From UBA1765 sp045615885 (lineage in GTDB: Bacteria > Fibrobacterota > Fibrobacteria > Fibrobacterales > Fibrobacteraceae): a stretch of DNA of 52,607 nucleotides. A model generated the notes under the pieces. It was not told where the DNA came from. It saw only the letters and a list, made by a program, of their open reading frames with translations, and did no database searches. Each line of letters starts with the position of its first letter. Position 1 is the first letter of the stretch. The DNA lies in the NCBI GenBank assembly GCA_045615885.1, contig JAZLFR010000023.1, positions 1-52,607 on the forward strand, read 5' to 3'. This document shows, one piece after another, positions 39,752-48,365 of the stretch. The position numbers and the translations under genes are program-made.

Positions 39752-41452
39752 TTAGAAATTCTTTCTCACTCCGCAATAGAACCTTGTTCTATCGACACCA
39801 CCGCCAGGCACCTGCACATAATCGTTGCCAATAATATGCAACAATGTCCCCGTAAGAGTCAATCCCCATTCCGGGAAGTTTTCTTCTGCCGTAATGTTCC
39901 AGTACCAGGCTCCCTTCACAACGAGCGGGTCTGCAGAACGCAAGTTCCAGCGGGCGTCGCTACGGTAGTTCACAGACTGCGTCACGCGCAAGTAATCCGA
40001 AAAATTCCAGTAGCCGACAAAGCTCACCCAGCCTTCGGCCGGGTTCACTTCAAATCGTTTTTCCGGGCCACTTATACGCTCCATGCCACCACGGGCTTCA
40101 AGCTTGAACAACTTTTCAAACGCATAGGAAGCACGCACTTCGCCGGAAGCTCCGTAAATCCAGGACTTGATCCTGGAAACATCGCCCCTGCGAAGAGGAT
40201 TCGACTTTGAACCTTCTACATAAAGCGTATCAAACGTTTCTGCACCTTCTTCAATCCAGCCAGCAATGCGCCCACCGAGCGTAAACGGATTTGCATTTCC
40301 ATTGACATCAAAGTAGGCTCTGTGCAACTGAAAATATCCAGACGGGGCAAGGTCGAGCGTATCGCCGTCAAAAAATTCATAGGTGTCGCCAAGCGGGTTC
40401 AGGCGCGTTCCGGCACGGTTCCCGATACCAAACAGAATGTCTGTATCGTAACCAGGGAAAAAGCGGAATTCCAAACTATCCTGCAAAAGCCAATCCCTAT
40501 CATTTGCACCAAAATTAGCAGACGCAACAAAATGCTCTTCCGGGCTAAAGCGCAGCTCAATGAACGGCCAGGCAACAAAATCATCTTCCAAGCCAAAATA
40601 CACATCTCCATCGTCACGCGTTGCACGGAACGCGGCTCCAGCTCCAGCCTGCAACATGCCGCTCCTGCAAGCCTTATCGCAGCTGTAATAAAGAGAGCCG
40701 CTCACTTCTTCACGCGTGCCACTTTCATGCGCAGCCTTATTTTCAAACTCGCCCTTTTCGTATGCAACAGTCGCTTGGAGCGGACCATAATCCACACGGC
40801 CTTCCACACGCGGTGAATACGTTACGGGAATCCAGCGTCCGCTTTCTCCATAGATCCACAGATATTCCTTACCGACAAGCACGGAGGCATTCAACTTGCC
40901 CTGCGTATAGCCGAGCCCACCGTAAGCCGTGCTAAAGAGCGGCAAGTTTTCGCCGAACCAGGCATATTCCATGCTTCCAATCCATTTCTTTCTTTCTGAA
41001 TACGCCGCCGAAGAATAATGGTCTACCTGAAAAAGGCGTGCCGTTGCCCAAAAGCCCGCCACACTTGGAGAACGGAACCCTGCTTCCAAAATCGGAGTCC
41101 TGTTTGTTTCATTTTCATCCGTCAGCAGATCCTGGTAAATCATGTCACCGATTTCATTACCGGTCTTCATCCAAACGCCCGGTGCCTGCGGAGTCCACGA
41201 GGGAGTTCCAGAAAAGCGGTTCAAGAACAGGCGAAGTCTCAATTTTTCGGGAGACCAAAGTTCATTTGCAGAATGGATACCGTCGGAACCGGAAGGGCGT
41301 TCCCAAATGAAAGTCGGGCCAGCAACAAGGAACGTTCCATCGCCACGGAAGGCGGCCTCCATGCCTTCAGTTTCAGCATCGATGGCCGCATTTGCCGTTA
41401 CAGAGCAGAGAAAAGCAGCCAGCGAAAAAGCAATCTTCTTAAAACTTTTCAT
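39752..41452 (-). CDS. Outer-membrane beta-barrel protein of unknown function
   Basis: 566 residues, family not recognised. The signal peptide is MKSFKKIAFSLAAFLCSVTANA-A. The mature protein is a long series of amphipathic strands with many Trp and Tyr, Gly-Asp turns, and a C-terminal RTRFYCGVRKNF ending in Phe, as in outer-membrane barrels. Length and strand density fit a porin- or DUF-type barrel of 16 or more strands. Its ATG overlaps the stop of the upstream small membrane protein gene (TAATG), so the two are probably made together. It may serve carbohydrate or peptide uptake, but nothing in the sequence shows this. Confidence 0.7.
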   Translation of the reverse strand: MKSFKKIAFSLAAFLCSVTANAAIDAETEGMEAAFRGDGTFLVAGPTFIWERPSGSDGIHSANELWSPEKLRLRLFLNRFSGTPSWTPQAPGVWMKTGNEIGDMIYQDLLTDENETNRTPILEAGFRSPSVAGFWATARLFQVDHYSSAAYSERKKWIGSMEYAWFGENLPLFSTAYGGLGYTQGKLNASVLVGKEYLWIYGESGRWIPVTYSPRVEGRVDYGPLQATVAYEKGEFENKAAHESGTREEVSGSLYYSCDKACRSGMLQAGAGAAFRATRDDGDVYFGLEDDFVAWPFIELRFSPEEHFVASANFGANDRDWLLQDSLEFRFFPGYDTDILFGIGNRAGTRLNPLGDTYEFFDGDTLDLAPSGYFQLHRAYFDVNGNANPFTLGGRIAGWIEEGAETFDTLYVEGSKSNPLRRGDVSRIKSWIYGASGEVRASYAFEKLFKLEARGGMERISGPEKRFEVNPAEGWVSFVGYWNFSDYLRVTQSVNYRSDARWNLRSADPLVVKGAWYWNITAEENFPEWGLTLTGTLLHIIGNDYVQVPGGGVDRTRFYCGVRKNF

Positions 41453-42015
41453 TAGCGCACCTTCCTTTCAATGTACAAGCCAATCCAAAGCATGTTCGAG
41501 CGTTCCGGAGCTGTCCAAATCTGTTCCCAATAGGTACTCAGGCCAACATTCCATTTTTCATAGCGCATCAGAGGAATGCTCAACATTGCATTCCAGCCAA
41601 ATTCCGATTCATTGTCATACAGCATACCACCATATTCCGCCTTCGGGTCGCCTCCATCGGAACGGGTCCAAATGCAAGAAAAGCCGCCACCAAGGCGAAA
41701 ATCCGGCGTCTTCGGAATTTGCCACAATAAACCGACTCGCCCATTGAACTGGTGCACGCCCGGGAACGCAAAATCGCCCCGCACATCAAAATAGGTATAG
41801 CCAAATTGCACATAGCCATCAAGATTCTTGTAGTAACTGTAGCGGGCATTAAACTGGCCATACCAGGCGTTATACAAAACATCCTGCAAATCACCCCACG
41901 GATAGATTTCGCCACCTTCGATACCTACATAAACATCGTCAAACGGCTTGCGTTCCGCATTCTCTGCCATGGCTAGCGCAACCAGGGCAACAAGCATAAA
42001 TAAAAACTTCTTCAT
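41452..42015 (-). CDS. Small outer-membrane beta-barrel protein of unknown function
   Basis: 187 residues. The ATG at 42015 gives a signal peptide (MKKFLFMLVALVALAMA-EN). The mature part has about eight amphipathic strands (YVGIEGGEIYPWGD, ARYSYYKNLDGYVQFGYTYF, GRVGLLWQIP, GGGFSCIW, EFGWNAMLSIP, WNVGLSTYWEQIW, MLWIGLYIERKVR), the size of an OmpA/OmpX-type eight-stranded barrel. It overlaps the larger barrel gene by one base (TAATG). A TATATT hexamer on the minus strand (42081-42076) lies about 60 bp upstream. Confidence 0.7.
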   Translation of the reverse strand: MKKFLFMLVALVALAMAENAERKPFDDVYVGIEGGEIYPWGDLQDVLYNAWYGQFNARYSYYKNLDGYVQFGYTYFDVRGDFAFPGVHQFNGRVGLLWQIPKTPDFRLGGGFSCIWTRSDGGDPKAEYGGMLYDNESEFGWNAMLSIPLMRYEKWNVGLSTYWEQIWTAPERSNMLWIGLYIERKVR

Positions 42016-42084
42016 ATATGCAATAGTAGAAAAAAGATAAAAACGCCCTATTGCCTTTTGCAAAGTTTAGACCATAATATAGTC

Positions 42085-42231
42085 ATGAAAACGAAAACTT
42101 CTTCCGCAGAAAATATAAAAAGACATTTTATGTCATTAAAAGAATCTAAATTATTAGAAAAAATAGGGGTATTGCCCTCCTACATCACACAAAATTCAAC
42201 ATACATAAAAGGGATGGATAGGATCTTCTAA
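42085..42231 (+). CDS. Doubtful 48-residue AT-rich ORF, possibly a gene remnant
   Basis: A 48-codon ORF (MKTKTSSAENIKRHF... ending GMDRIF) in otherwise gene-free DNA. It is basic and has no clear ribosome binding site or known motif. It is AT-rich, unlike nearby genes. It could be a small protein, a remnant of a lost gene, or chance. Confidence 0.2.
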   Translation: MKTKTSSAENIKRHFMSLKESKLLEKIGVLPSYITQNSTYIKGMDRIF

Positions 42232-42353
42232 AACTAAAGCTCAATAAAAAAAAGAAAAGTGTTAAAAGCCTCTAAAAATCGCTTTGATTAAGTAAGAATA
42301 AAGCATTTTGCAAAAATTGAATTTTTAGAGATAGTCTTGAAAAGAGGTAAAAA
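42232..42353 (+). promoter_or_regulatory. AT-rich leader of the double-AAA gene with a long inverted repeat
   Basis: Arms CTCTAAAAAT (42270-42279) and ATTTTTAGAG (42321-42330) are perfect 10-bp partners around a 41-nt loop. The right arm ends about 14 bp before the AAAGAGG ribosome binding site of the ATPase gene. It may be an operator or a leader hairpin; no function is known. Confidence 0.4.
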
Positions 42354-44672
42354 ATGATGAAAAAAGCAACATACTTCGAAAAAATCGTCAACAATCTTGA
42401 AAACGATTCTACCATTGAGCTCAGTACCACCCCAATCTGCTTTTCCACACTCAAAATCATGGAATACTGGGTCCGCATTCTCCAGAAAGACCCGGAATGC
42501 GTAAACAAGTGTGTAGCGTTCCGCCTGATGAGCGAAGCCTATCTCAAAGATATGTGCAATGAAATCGTAAAACTCATCGTCAAGGCAGCCATCGAGGAAC
42601 CATTCGAAGAAATCTCGGCAGCAGCGAAGCGCCGCAAGTTCCGTTGCCGCCAAAACTTGCACGAAGTAGCAAATGAGTATAAGAAAAATGCCAATCGTTT
42701 CACTCTCACGGCTCTTCTGCGTATTTTGCGCGTCTTTGACGGTGATGACGTTTCTCCGGAACTGGGCCAGGAAATTCTCAAAGTCATTGCAAAGCATTTC
42801 CAGAAATTTGCGCTTGATTCCTTGAAAGAAGGCATCAATGAAAATGACCCTAGCATCAAGCGTGTTCAGAAAACGCAGGAAATGTTCCGTCTAAACGACA
42901 AGGAGCTGGAACTTCTTCTGTATCTCTGGCTTCGCACGAGCAACGACATGGAAGTCGAAGACAACGACCCGATTCCGCTTCGTCATCGTCGTTTCCGAGA
43001 CAACGACAGCAATGACCGCAGCCTAGCTAACATCAGTCGTGCAACAGGCCTTTCCATGGAAGACCTGGATTCGCTCCTCGGCAAAAATTCCTCGCTCATC
43101 AAGCTCCGTTTGATCGACAGCGACCTGGACCTTCTTTGCGATGTCCACCACTACCTCAGTGGCATTTCCGACGAAGCTGGCATGAAGTCTTTCAAGATAG
43201 CCGGAGCGCCAAGCGTGTCCTTTGAACAGCTTCAAGGCAAGAATCCCGATGCAAAGCTTGCCCTTAAAATGCTCCAGGAACACAAGCGTGAACGCCCGCT
43301 CCACATTTTGTTCTATGGAACAGAAGGCGCCGGCAAAACCGAGCTTGCAAAGGCTATCGCCACAGAAGTGAACCGCCCGTTGTATGAAGTGAGCATCGAT
43401 GTTGACGACGACGAACTCGGTCCACGCTTTTTTGACCGCAATTCCAAACTTTTGCAATACCGTTTGCGCGCCATGACCCTTGCAGACTGGGAATGCGAAC
43501 AGGAACCAGGCATCATCATGATGGATGAAGCGGACCTCGTTTTGAACAATGCAGAAAAGGGTGCCCTCAACGCACTTTTCGAAAGCATCAAGACTCCTGT
43601 GATCTGGATTTCCAACTCCATGAACGGAGTAGAAAAGAGCACGCTTCGCCGTTTCAACTTCTCCATGCATTTTTCGCCGCTTGCAAAAGACGAACGTCTG
43701 AGCGTTTTGAATTCCGTACTCAAAACCAACAAGGCAGAAAACCTTCTTACAGAAGAAGAAAAGTTGAAGCTCATCGTCGAATACCCGGCAATGGCAGGCG
43801 GATTCACCCTCGCCGTACAGCAGACCAAGCAGTTTGCCGACATCGACTGCACAATCGACAAGTTCGCTACCATGGCAAGGATATTGAAGGCACATACGGA
43901 ACTTCTGGAGATTCCAAACGGCACCTTGAAAGATGTCGAAAGCCACGCACCATCGTACTCCCTGGAAGGTTTGAACATCGATTCTTCCATGGAAGAAACG
44001 CTTGAAGTTGTCAACGGCTTCGACGAAATCTGGAAGGGCCTCGAAGAAAACGACGCTCCACGCTCCTTAAACATGCTTCTTTATGGCCCTCCAGGAACCG
44101 GCAAAACAGAATTTGTCCGCTACCTTGCACGCAAGCTCGGCAGAAACCTCGTCGTAAAGCGCGCAAGCGACCTGCTCAACTGCTATGTCGGCGGCACCGA
44201 AGCCCGCATCAAGGCTGCCTTCGCAGAAGCGGAACGCACCAAGGCAATCCTCTTCTTCGATGAAGCAGATAGTTTCTTGCAGGACCGCAGCGGCGCAAAC
44301 CGTAGCTGGGAAGTGACCCAAGTCAACGAACTTTTGACCCAGATGGAAAATTTCAAGGGCATTTTCATAGCCGCAACAAACTTCGACAAGAACCTTGATG
44401 CGGCAAGCCGCCGTCGTTTCGCCCTAAAGATCGGCTTCGACTACCTCAAGCCAGAAGGTATCAAGCATATCTGGGAAGCTTTCTTCCCGAATGTGGAATG
44501 TCCTCCAAGTGCAATGGCCATGCCAATGCTTGCACCAGGCGACTTCAACGCAGTCAACGGACGCATGCAGTACCTGCCTGCCTCGGCCAAGACCGCAGAC
44601 CGCCTGCTTAGCGAACTTCGCCTAGAAATAAACGCCAAGGACGCCCATGTAGGCAGAAAGATGGGATTCTAA
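42354..44672 (+). CDS. ATPase with two AAA+ domains
   Basis: 772 residues, cytosolic. A helical N-terminal domain of about 300 residues without a known family is followed by two AAA+ modules. The first has Walker A YGTEGAGKT (about 320-328) and Walker B IIMMDEADLV (about 385-394). The second has Walker A YGPPGTGKT (about 576-584), Walker B ILFFDEADSF (about 631-640) and a RRRFALKI arginine-finger region. The layout (N domain, D1, D2) recalls Cdc48/ClpB-type unfoldases, and D2 is close to classic AAA proteins, but no named family is recognised. AAAGAGG precedes the double ATG. It is a single-gene unit with a strong terminator. Confidence 0.85.
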   Translation: MMKKATYFEKIVNNLENDSTIELSTTPICFSTLKIMEYWVRILQKDPECVNKCVAFRLMSEAYLKDMCNEIVKLIVKAAIEEPFEEISAAAKRRKFRCRQNLHEVANEYKKNANRFTLTALLRILRVFDGDDVSPELGQEILKVIAKHFQKFALDSLKEGINENDPSIKRVQKTQEMFRLNDKELELLLYLWLRTSNDMEVEDNDPIPLRHRRFRDNDSNDRSLANISRATGLSMEDLDSLLGKNSSLIKLRLIDSDLDLLCDVHHYLSGISDEAGMKSFKIAGAPSVSFEQLQGKNPDAKLALKMLQEHKRERPLHILFYGTEGAGKTELAKAIATEVNRPLYEVSIDVDDDELGPRFFDRNSKLLQYRLRAMTLADWECEQEPGIIMMDEADLVLNNAEKGALNALFESIKTPVIWISNSMNGVEKSTLRRFNFSMHFSPLAKDERLSVLNSVLKTNKAENLLTEEEKLKLIVEYPAMAGGFTLAVQQTKQFADIDCTIDKFATMARILKAHTELLEIPNGTLKDVESHAPSYSLEGLNIDSSMEETLEVVNGFDEIWKGLEENDAPRSLNMLLYGPPGTGKTEFVRYLARKLGRNLVVKRASDLLNCYVGGTEARIKAAFAEAERTKAILFFDEADSFLQDRSGANRSWEVTQVNELLTQMENFKGIFIAATNFDKNLDAASRRRFALKIGFDYLKPEGIKHIWEAFFPNVECPPSAMAMPMLAPGDFNAVNGRMQYLPASAKTADRLLSELRLEINAKDAHVGRKMGF

Positions 44673-44677
44673 AAGCA

Positions 44678-44714
44678 AGGAGTCGCGCTTCTTTGAAGCG
44701 CGACTCCTGTTTTT
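44678..44714 (+). terminator. Terminator of the double-AAA gene
   Basis: AGGAGTCGCGCTTC (44678-44691), loop TTT, GAAGCGCGACTCCT (44695-44708), then GTTTTT. It lies between convergent genes. Confidence 0.87.
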
Positions 44715-44729
44715 ACAGAACTTTGTTTT

Positions 44730-45812
44730 TTACTGAACTTTCTTGATCGAGATTGTTTCGCCCTGCTTTCTGAGGCTTGCGATATTGCTCGACTTTTTGC
44801 GAGCCTGTTCCTGCAGGTCAACAGCCTCGTCAAACTCATCGACGATTTCACGGCCTAGGATTTCTTCAAGCACATCTTCAAGGCTTGCGATGCCCGCAAC
44901 GCACCCCCATTCGTCAACCACGCCTACAATGTGGCCACGCTGTTTCAAAAAGCGGAGCAAAAGTTTATCGAGCGTCAAGCTGTCTGGCACAAGCTGAATC
45001 GGGCGCATCAACTTTTTCAAGGGCACTTCGCGCTTGCCTTCGGCCAGGTAATTGTAGGCATCGCGGCGCAACACAATGCCAATCCAGTCGTCCTTCTTTT
45101 CGCCGTGCAGCGGGATGCGGGAAAACGGCCAGCTACCCCGCTCGGCAATGGTCTGCCCGATCGTACTTTCTGCGGGGAGCGAAAACACGACATTGCGCGG
45201 AGTCATCACCTTTCGCACCGTAATTTTTTTCAGGGCAAGAATGTTCTTGATGACGCTCGCCTGCTGCCTATCAAGCACATCTTCCTTCAAGCCGAGCATA
45301 ACCAAGCTGTTGATGTCGTCAATGCTCACTTCTGGCTTCTTTTCATCTTCCTTCGAGGCAGTCCAGCGCTTTGTAAGCGTCAGGCAAAGCCAGATTAGGC
45401 CAGTCCAACGGCAAACGATCGTTATGTAATAGAAGGGCACGGCAACAATTGGAGCCACAACCTTAGACTGCTTCACTCCGAGTGTTTTAGGAGTGATTTC
45501 GCCAAAGAGCAAAATCAAAATCGTAAGCACTATCGGGAGCGCAATCTGGCCAGTCGGCGGCAAGCGCTTCACTGCAAGCGCCGTCGCAAGCGATGCGCCA
45601 ACAGTATTTGCCACGGTATTTACAATCAAGATCGAAGCAATGTAACGGTCAATGTTGTCTTTTACATGGGCCAAGTATTTTGCCGTGAACGCCTTTTTGC
45701 GCTGCAACGCTTCCACAGCCGCAGGTGTCACACTGTAAAACGAGGCTTCCGTCACCGAGCAAAAAGCCGAGGCAGCCAAACAGGAAAGAACGGTCAAAAC
45801 AATCGCAAGCAT
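44730..45812 (-). CDS. CNNM/CorC-type membrane protein (DUF21 plus CBS pair)
   Basis: 360 residues. The N-terminal half is a DUF21/CNNM membrane domain with about four helices (SCLAASAFCSVTEASFYSVTP, ANTVGASLATALAV, LPIVLTILILLFGEITPKTLGV with the conserved E-x-x-PK). A CBS pair follows from about 200 to 320 (VMTPRNVVFSLPAESTIGQ, GIVLRRDAYNYL, HIVGVVDEWGCVAGIASLEDVLEEILGREIVDE). Proteins of this kind export Mg2+ or Co2+ or regulate such transport; several are annotated hemolysin C. The C-terminal transporter-associated CorC domain is nearly absent, so this is a short form. It starts 16 bp after the SppA gene. Confidence 0.88.
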   Translation of the reverse strand: MLAIVLTVLSCLAASAFCSVTEASFYSVTPAAVEALQRKKAFTAKYLAHVKDNIDRYIASILIVNTVANTVGASLATALAVKRLPPTGQIALPIVLTILILLFGEITPKTLGVKQSKVVAPIVAVPFYYITIVCRWTGLIWLCLTLTKRWTASKEDEKKPEVSIDDINSLVMLGLKEDVLDRQQASVIKNILALKKITVRKVMTPRNVVFSLPAESTIGQTIAERGSWPFSRIPLHGEKKDDWIGIVLRRDAYNYLAEGKREVPLKKLMRPIQLVPDSLTLDKLLLRFLKQRGHIVGVVDEWGCVAGIASLEDVLEEILGREIVDEFDEAVDLQEQARKKSSNIASLRKQGETISIKKVQ

Positions 45813-45828
45813 ATCAACATGTCATCCA

Positions 45829-48132
45829 TCATTGCAAATCCATAAGGTTAAAGTCCAAAGCCCAGAGGTTTGTGGAAGAAAGTTCCTGCAAAACATTTGC
45901 AAACGCTTCCGCCTCTGCCAAGGCGCCAATCTGCACAAGCGGCACGCGCGGGTTAGAAAGAATATAAGACTTCTCATCGGAAACAGAAACCAGTTCCACC
46001 TGGGTATGCTGCGAATAGCCTGCCAAATACTTGGCTTCCGCCATGGCCACATCCAGGCCGCCAAGTTTTTTCACAAGCCCGTTCTTTAGAGCCTCTTCGC
46101 CAGTGAATACGCGACCGCCGCCCAAATCTCTATCTATGCGTTCCTTCGTAAGCTTCGTCGCACGGGCCACTACGCCCAAAAAGCGGTCATAAAAGTCATC
46201 CATGAAATCCTGCAGTGCGGCTCGTTCCGCATCGTCGAAGCCGCGCACAAAGCTTTCCGCGTCAGCATGGGAATGCGTCTTCACAGTTTGCGGGTTCAAG
46301 CTCAATTTTTTCAGCAGGCCTTCCACATTGATCTTGCCACCGTAAATGCCAATGCTACCGACAAGCGAAATGTCTTCTGCAATGATTTCGTCTGCGCCGC
46401 AGGCAATGTAGTAGCCACCGGAAGCACCCATGTCGCCAATGCTTGCAACAACCGGGAGTCCTCGCCTGCTCAAGTCGCGCAGCGCAGACCAGACCTTATC
46501 GGATGCCTGAGCAGAACCGCCTGGAGAATTGATGCGGACAATCAGCGCGCCCACGCCAGAATCTTCCACCCTGTGAATTTCATCCAAAGTTTTTTCTGCA
46601 GACTGCGAAGAAATCGTGCCGTCCACCGTAATCAGGGCGATTTGCGGATGGTAACCACGGTTCATGCCAAGGATAGGCCTATCGCTTGGAGCAAAAGTCG
46701 AAGCCCACGCATACGGAGCGTCAATGCCGACAAACTTCTTGACGGCAACCCGCGGCACATCTTCAATGTAGAGCACGGTATCGACAAGGCCCGCCTTGTA
46801 GGCTGCCGTAGCCGTGACCATCGGATTTTCAGCAAAGGAATCCAGCTTGGCGGCGTTTTCCTGCGGGAAGTTTTTCAAGAGCATTCCCCAGCGCCCCTTG
46901 TAAATGCGTTCCAGGTCAGAGCGCGCTTCCGTCGACATGGAATCCGCCATGTACGGCTCCACGGCAGACTTGTATTCCCCATGGCGCAAGAACTGCACTT
47001 CTACGCCGAGCTTAGAAAGCAAGCCCTTGTAAAAGAGCCTTGAGCCGCCAAAGCCCCTGAACGTAACGCGAGCCGACGGTTCGGCTACTTTCAGATTTGC
47101 AGTAGAAGCGGCAATCAATGTAGCGGGGCGCACATCGTCGAGAAACGCCACGACATAGCGACCCGACTCGCGAATGCGAACGATACTGCGAGCTATTTCC
47201 TTGGAAATAGCCCAACCGCCTTCGTAGCCTGAAAAATCAAAAATCACGATGCCCATGTTCGGCGATGCCAAAATCTGATCTACATGATGCTTGACCGTAT
47301 AAATGCTGATGGAGCGCTCCCCAAAGAACGGAAGATGGAGTGAAGCCTTGTCTTTTACCGGAGCGTTCAGCGGCACGCGCGCAACAAGCGTCATGGAAGC
47401 CTTCGGGTCGCGGGCGTAATGGTAAGAAAGCCCTACATGGTGCGGCAAAAAGTCTTCAGAAAAACGCATGCCCGCTTCAAAGTTCGTGCCGAGCGAACGC
47501 GCAAGGCTCAAGCGGTATTCGCCACCGCCCGCAAGCGGAATCTCGAATGCACCGAGCCAGCCAAAAAAGTCAGCAGAAATAAGCAACTTGTGCTTGTCGA
47601 AATCATAAAGATCGTAACTTACCGCAAAATCGGCAAGGCGAACTGTAGCTCCAAACTCATGGACACGCTTTGGATTTTGCGGGCCAAAGTACAGCAGGTC
47701 GTGACCGGTATAACCGAGCGAAAAAAAGTGGAACGGAGTAATCAGCAAGCCCGGGGAATACGAAAGTTCAGAGCCATCGAAGTCGGCACTGCGCAAAACT
47801 TCGGCTCTATGACCGGCGTAGAACAATCCGTCAAACAGCGAAAAGCCATGCGTCAAGCTCCAGCGCGCTTCATCGAAATGTTCGTCATCGGTCCGATAGT
47901 CAAATGCCACGCCAAAATTGCCTAGGTTTGCACCGAGCTGCAACGCGCGCACTCCATTTTCGATTTCAAATGTTCCAAGCGCGCCCGCCGAGCCAAACGC
48001 AGGGAGTGCAGCCGGGTTGCCAAACAGGCCATGGTCATCCATTTGCGAAACATAGCCAGACTCCCCCGGCATGTATGTCGCAAAAGCTGCCGTTGCACAA
48101 GCCAAAAACAAGAATTTCTTCAAAAACTTCAT
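45829..48132 (-). CDS. sppA: SppA-type serine protease with N-terminal outer-membrane-barrel-like domain
   Basis: 767 residues. A signal peptide (about 1-19, ending AFA-T) and a region of about 250 residues rich in amphipathic strands come first. The latter begins with LFGNPAALPAFG, similar to the NPA motif of FadL/PorV barrels. The rest matches long-form signal peptide peptidase A: RHGEYKSAVEPYMAD holds the expected catalytic Lys (about 388) and GDMGASGGYYIACGADEIIA the catalytic Ser (about 571), with INSPGGSAQAS as oxyanion loop. E. coli SppA (618 residues) has a single N-terminal helix instead of the barrel part. A link to the outer membrane is inferred. The start at 48132 is the first ATG giving the signal peptide; CNNM follows. 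Confidence 0.85.
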   Translation of the reverse strand: MKFLKKFLFLACATAAFATYMPGESGYVSQMDDHGLFGNPAALPAFGSAGALGTFEIENGVRALQLGANLGNFGVAFDYRTDDEHFDEARWSLTHGFSLFDGLFYAGHRAEVLRSADFDGSELSYSPGLLITPFHFFSLGYTGHDLLYFGPQNPKRVHEFGATVRLADFAVSYDLYDFDKHKLLISADFFGWLGAFEIPLAGGGEYRLSLARSLGTNFEAGMRFSEDFLPHHVGLSYHYARDPKASMTLVARVPLNAPVKDKASLHLPFFGERSISIYTVKHHVDQILASPNMGIVIFDFSGYEGGWAISKEIARSIVRIRESGRYVVAFLDDVRPATLIAASTANLKVAEPSARVTFRGFGGSRLFYKGLLSKLGVEVQFLRHGEYKSAVEPYMADSMSTEARSDLERIYKGRWGMLLKNFPQENAAKLDSFAENPMVTATAAYKAGLVDTVLYIEDVPRVAVKKFVGIDAPYAWASTFAPSDRPILGMNRGYHPQIALITVDGTISSQSAEKTLDEIHRVEDSGVGALIVRINSPGGSAQASDKVWSALRDLSRRGLPVVASIGDMGASGGYYIACGADEIIAEDISLVGSIGIYGGKINVEGLLKKLSLNPQTVKTHSHADAESFVRGFDDAERAALQDFMDDFYDRFLGVVARATKLTKERIDRDLGGGRVFTGEEALKNGLVKKLGGLDVAMAEAKYLAGYSQHTQVELVSVSDEKSYILSNPRVPLVQIGALAEAEAFANVLQELSSTNLWALDFNLMDLQ

Positions 48133-48249
48133 AAAATACAAGATAGAAAAGGTAATTGGCAGACCATAGACTGACCCGATGGCTATAAGCTAATATAGGC
48201 AGCGAGAGGAAAACATGGCAAAACAGTCCTTCGTCCAACGCCTCCTGGC

Positions 48250-48273
48250 TTCATTTTGAAACAAATCCACTGG
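48250..48273 (+). promoter_or_regulatory. Shared upstream block of grpE, candidate sigma-54 activator site
   Basis: TTCA-TTT-TGAAACAAA, two bases, CACTGG. The same block with AAA in the middle lies at 48981-49004 before dnaK; 19 of 24 positions agree. It ends 31 bp before the -24 element. The TTCA/TGAA halves form an inverted repeat. Confidence 0.5.
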
Positions 48274-48304
48274 AAACAAAAAAAATTTTCACTCTATTTC
48301 CCTT

Positions 48305-48321
48305 TGGCACGCCTTTTGCTA
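48305..48321 (+). promoter_or_regulatory. Sigma-54 promoter of grpE
   Basis: TGGCACG-CCTT-TTGCTA matches the -24/-12 consensus TGGCACG-N4-TTGCW at every fixed base, with GG and GC 10 bp apart. The predicted start is near 48331 and the grpE ATG is at 48366. No CIRCE inverted repeat is seen nearby. Confidence 0.8.
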
Positions 48322-48365
48322 TACTACGGACGGAAATTAAAATTTCAACTATTGAAGAGGCTATA

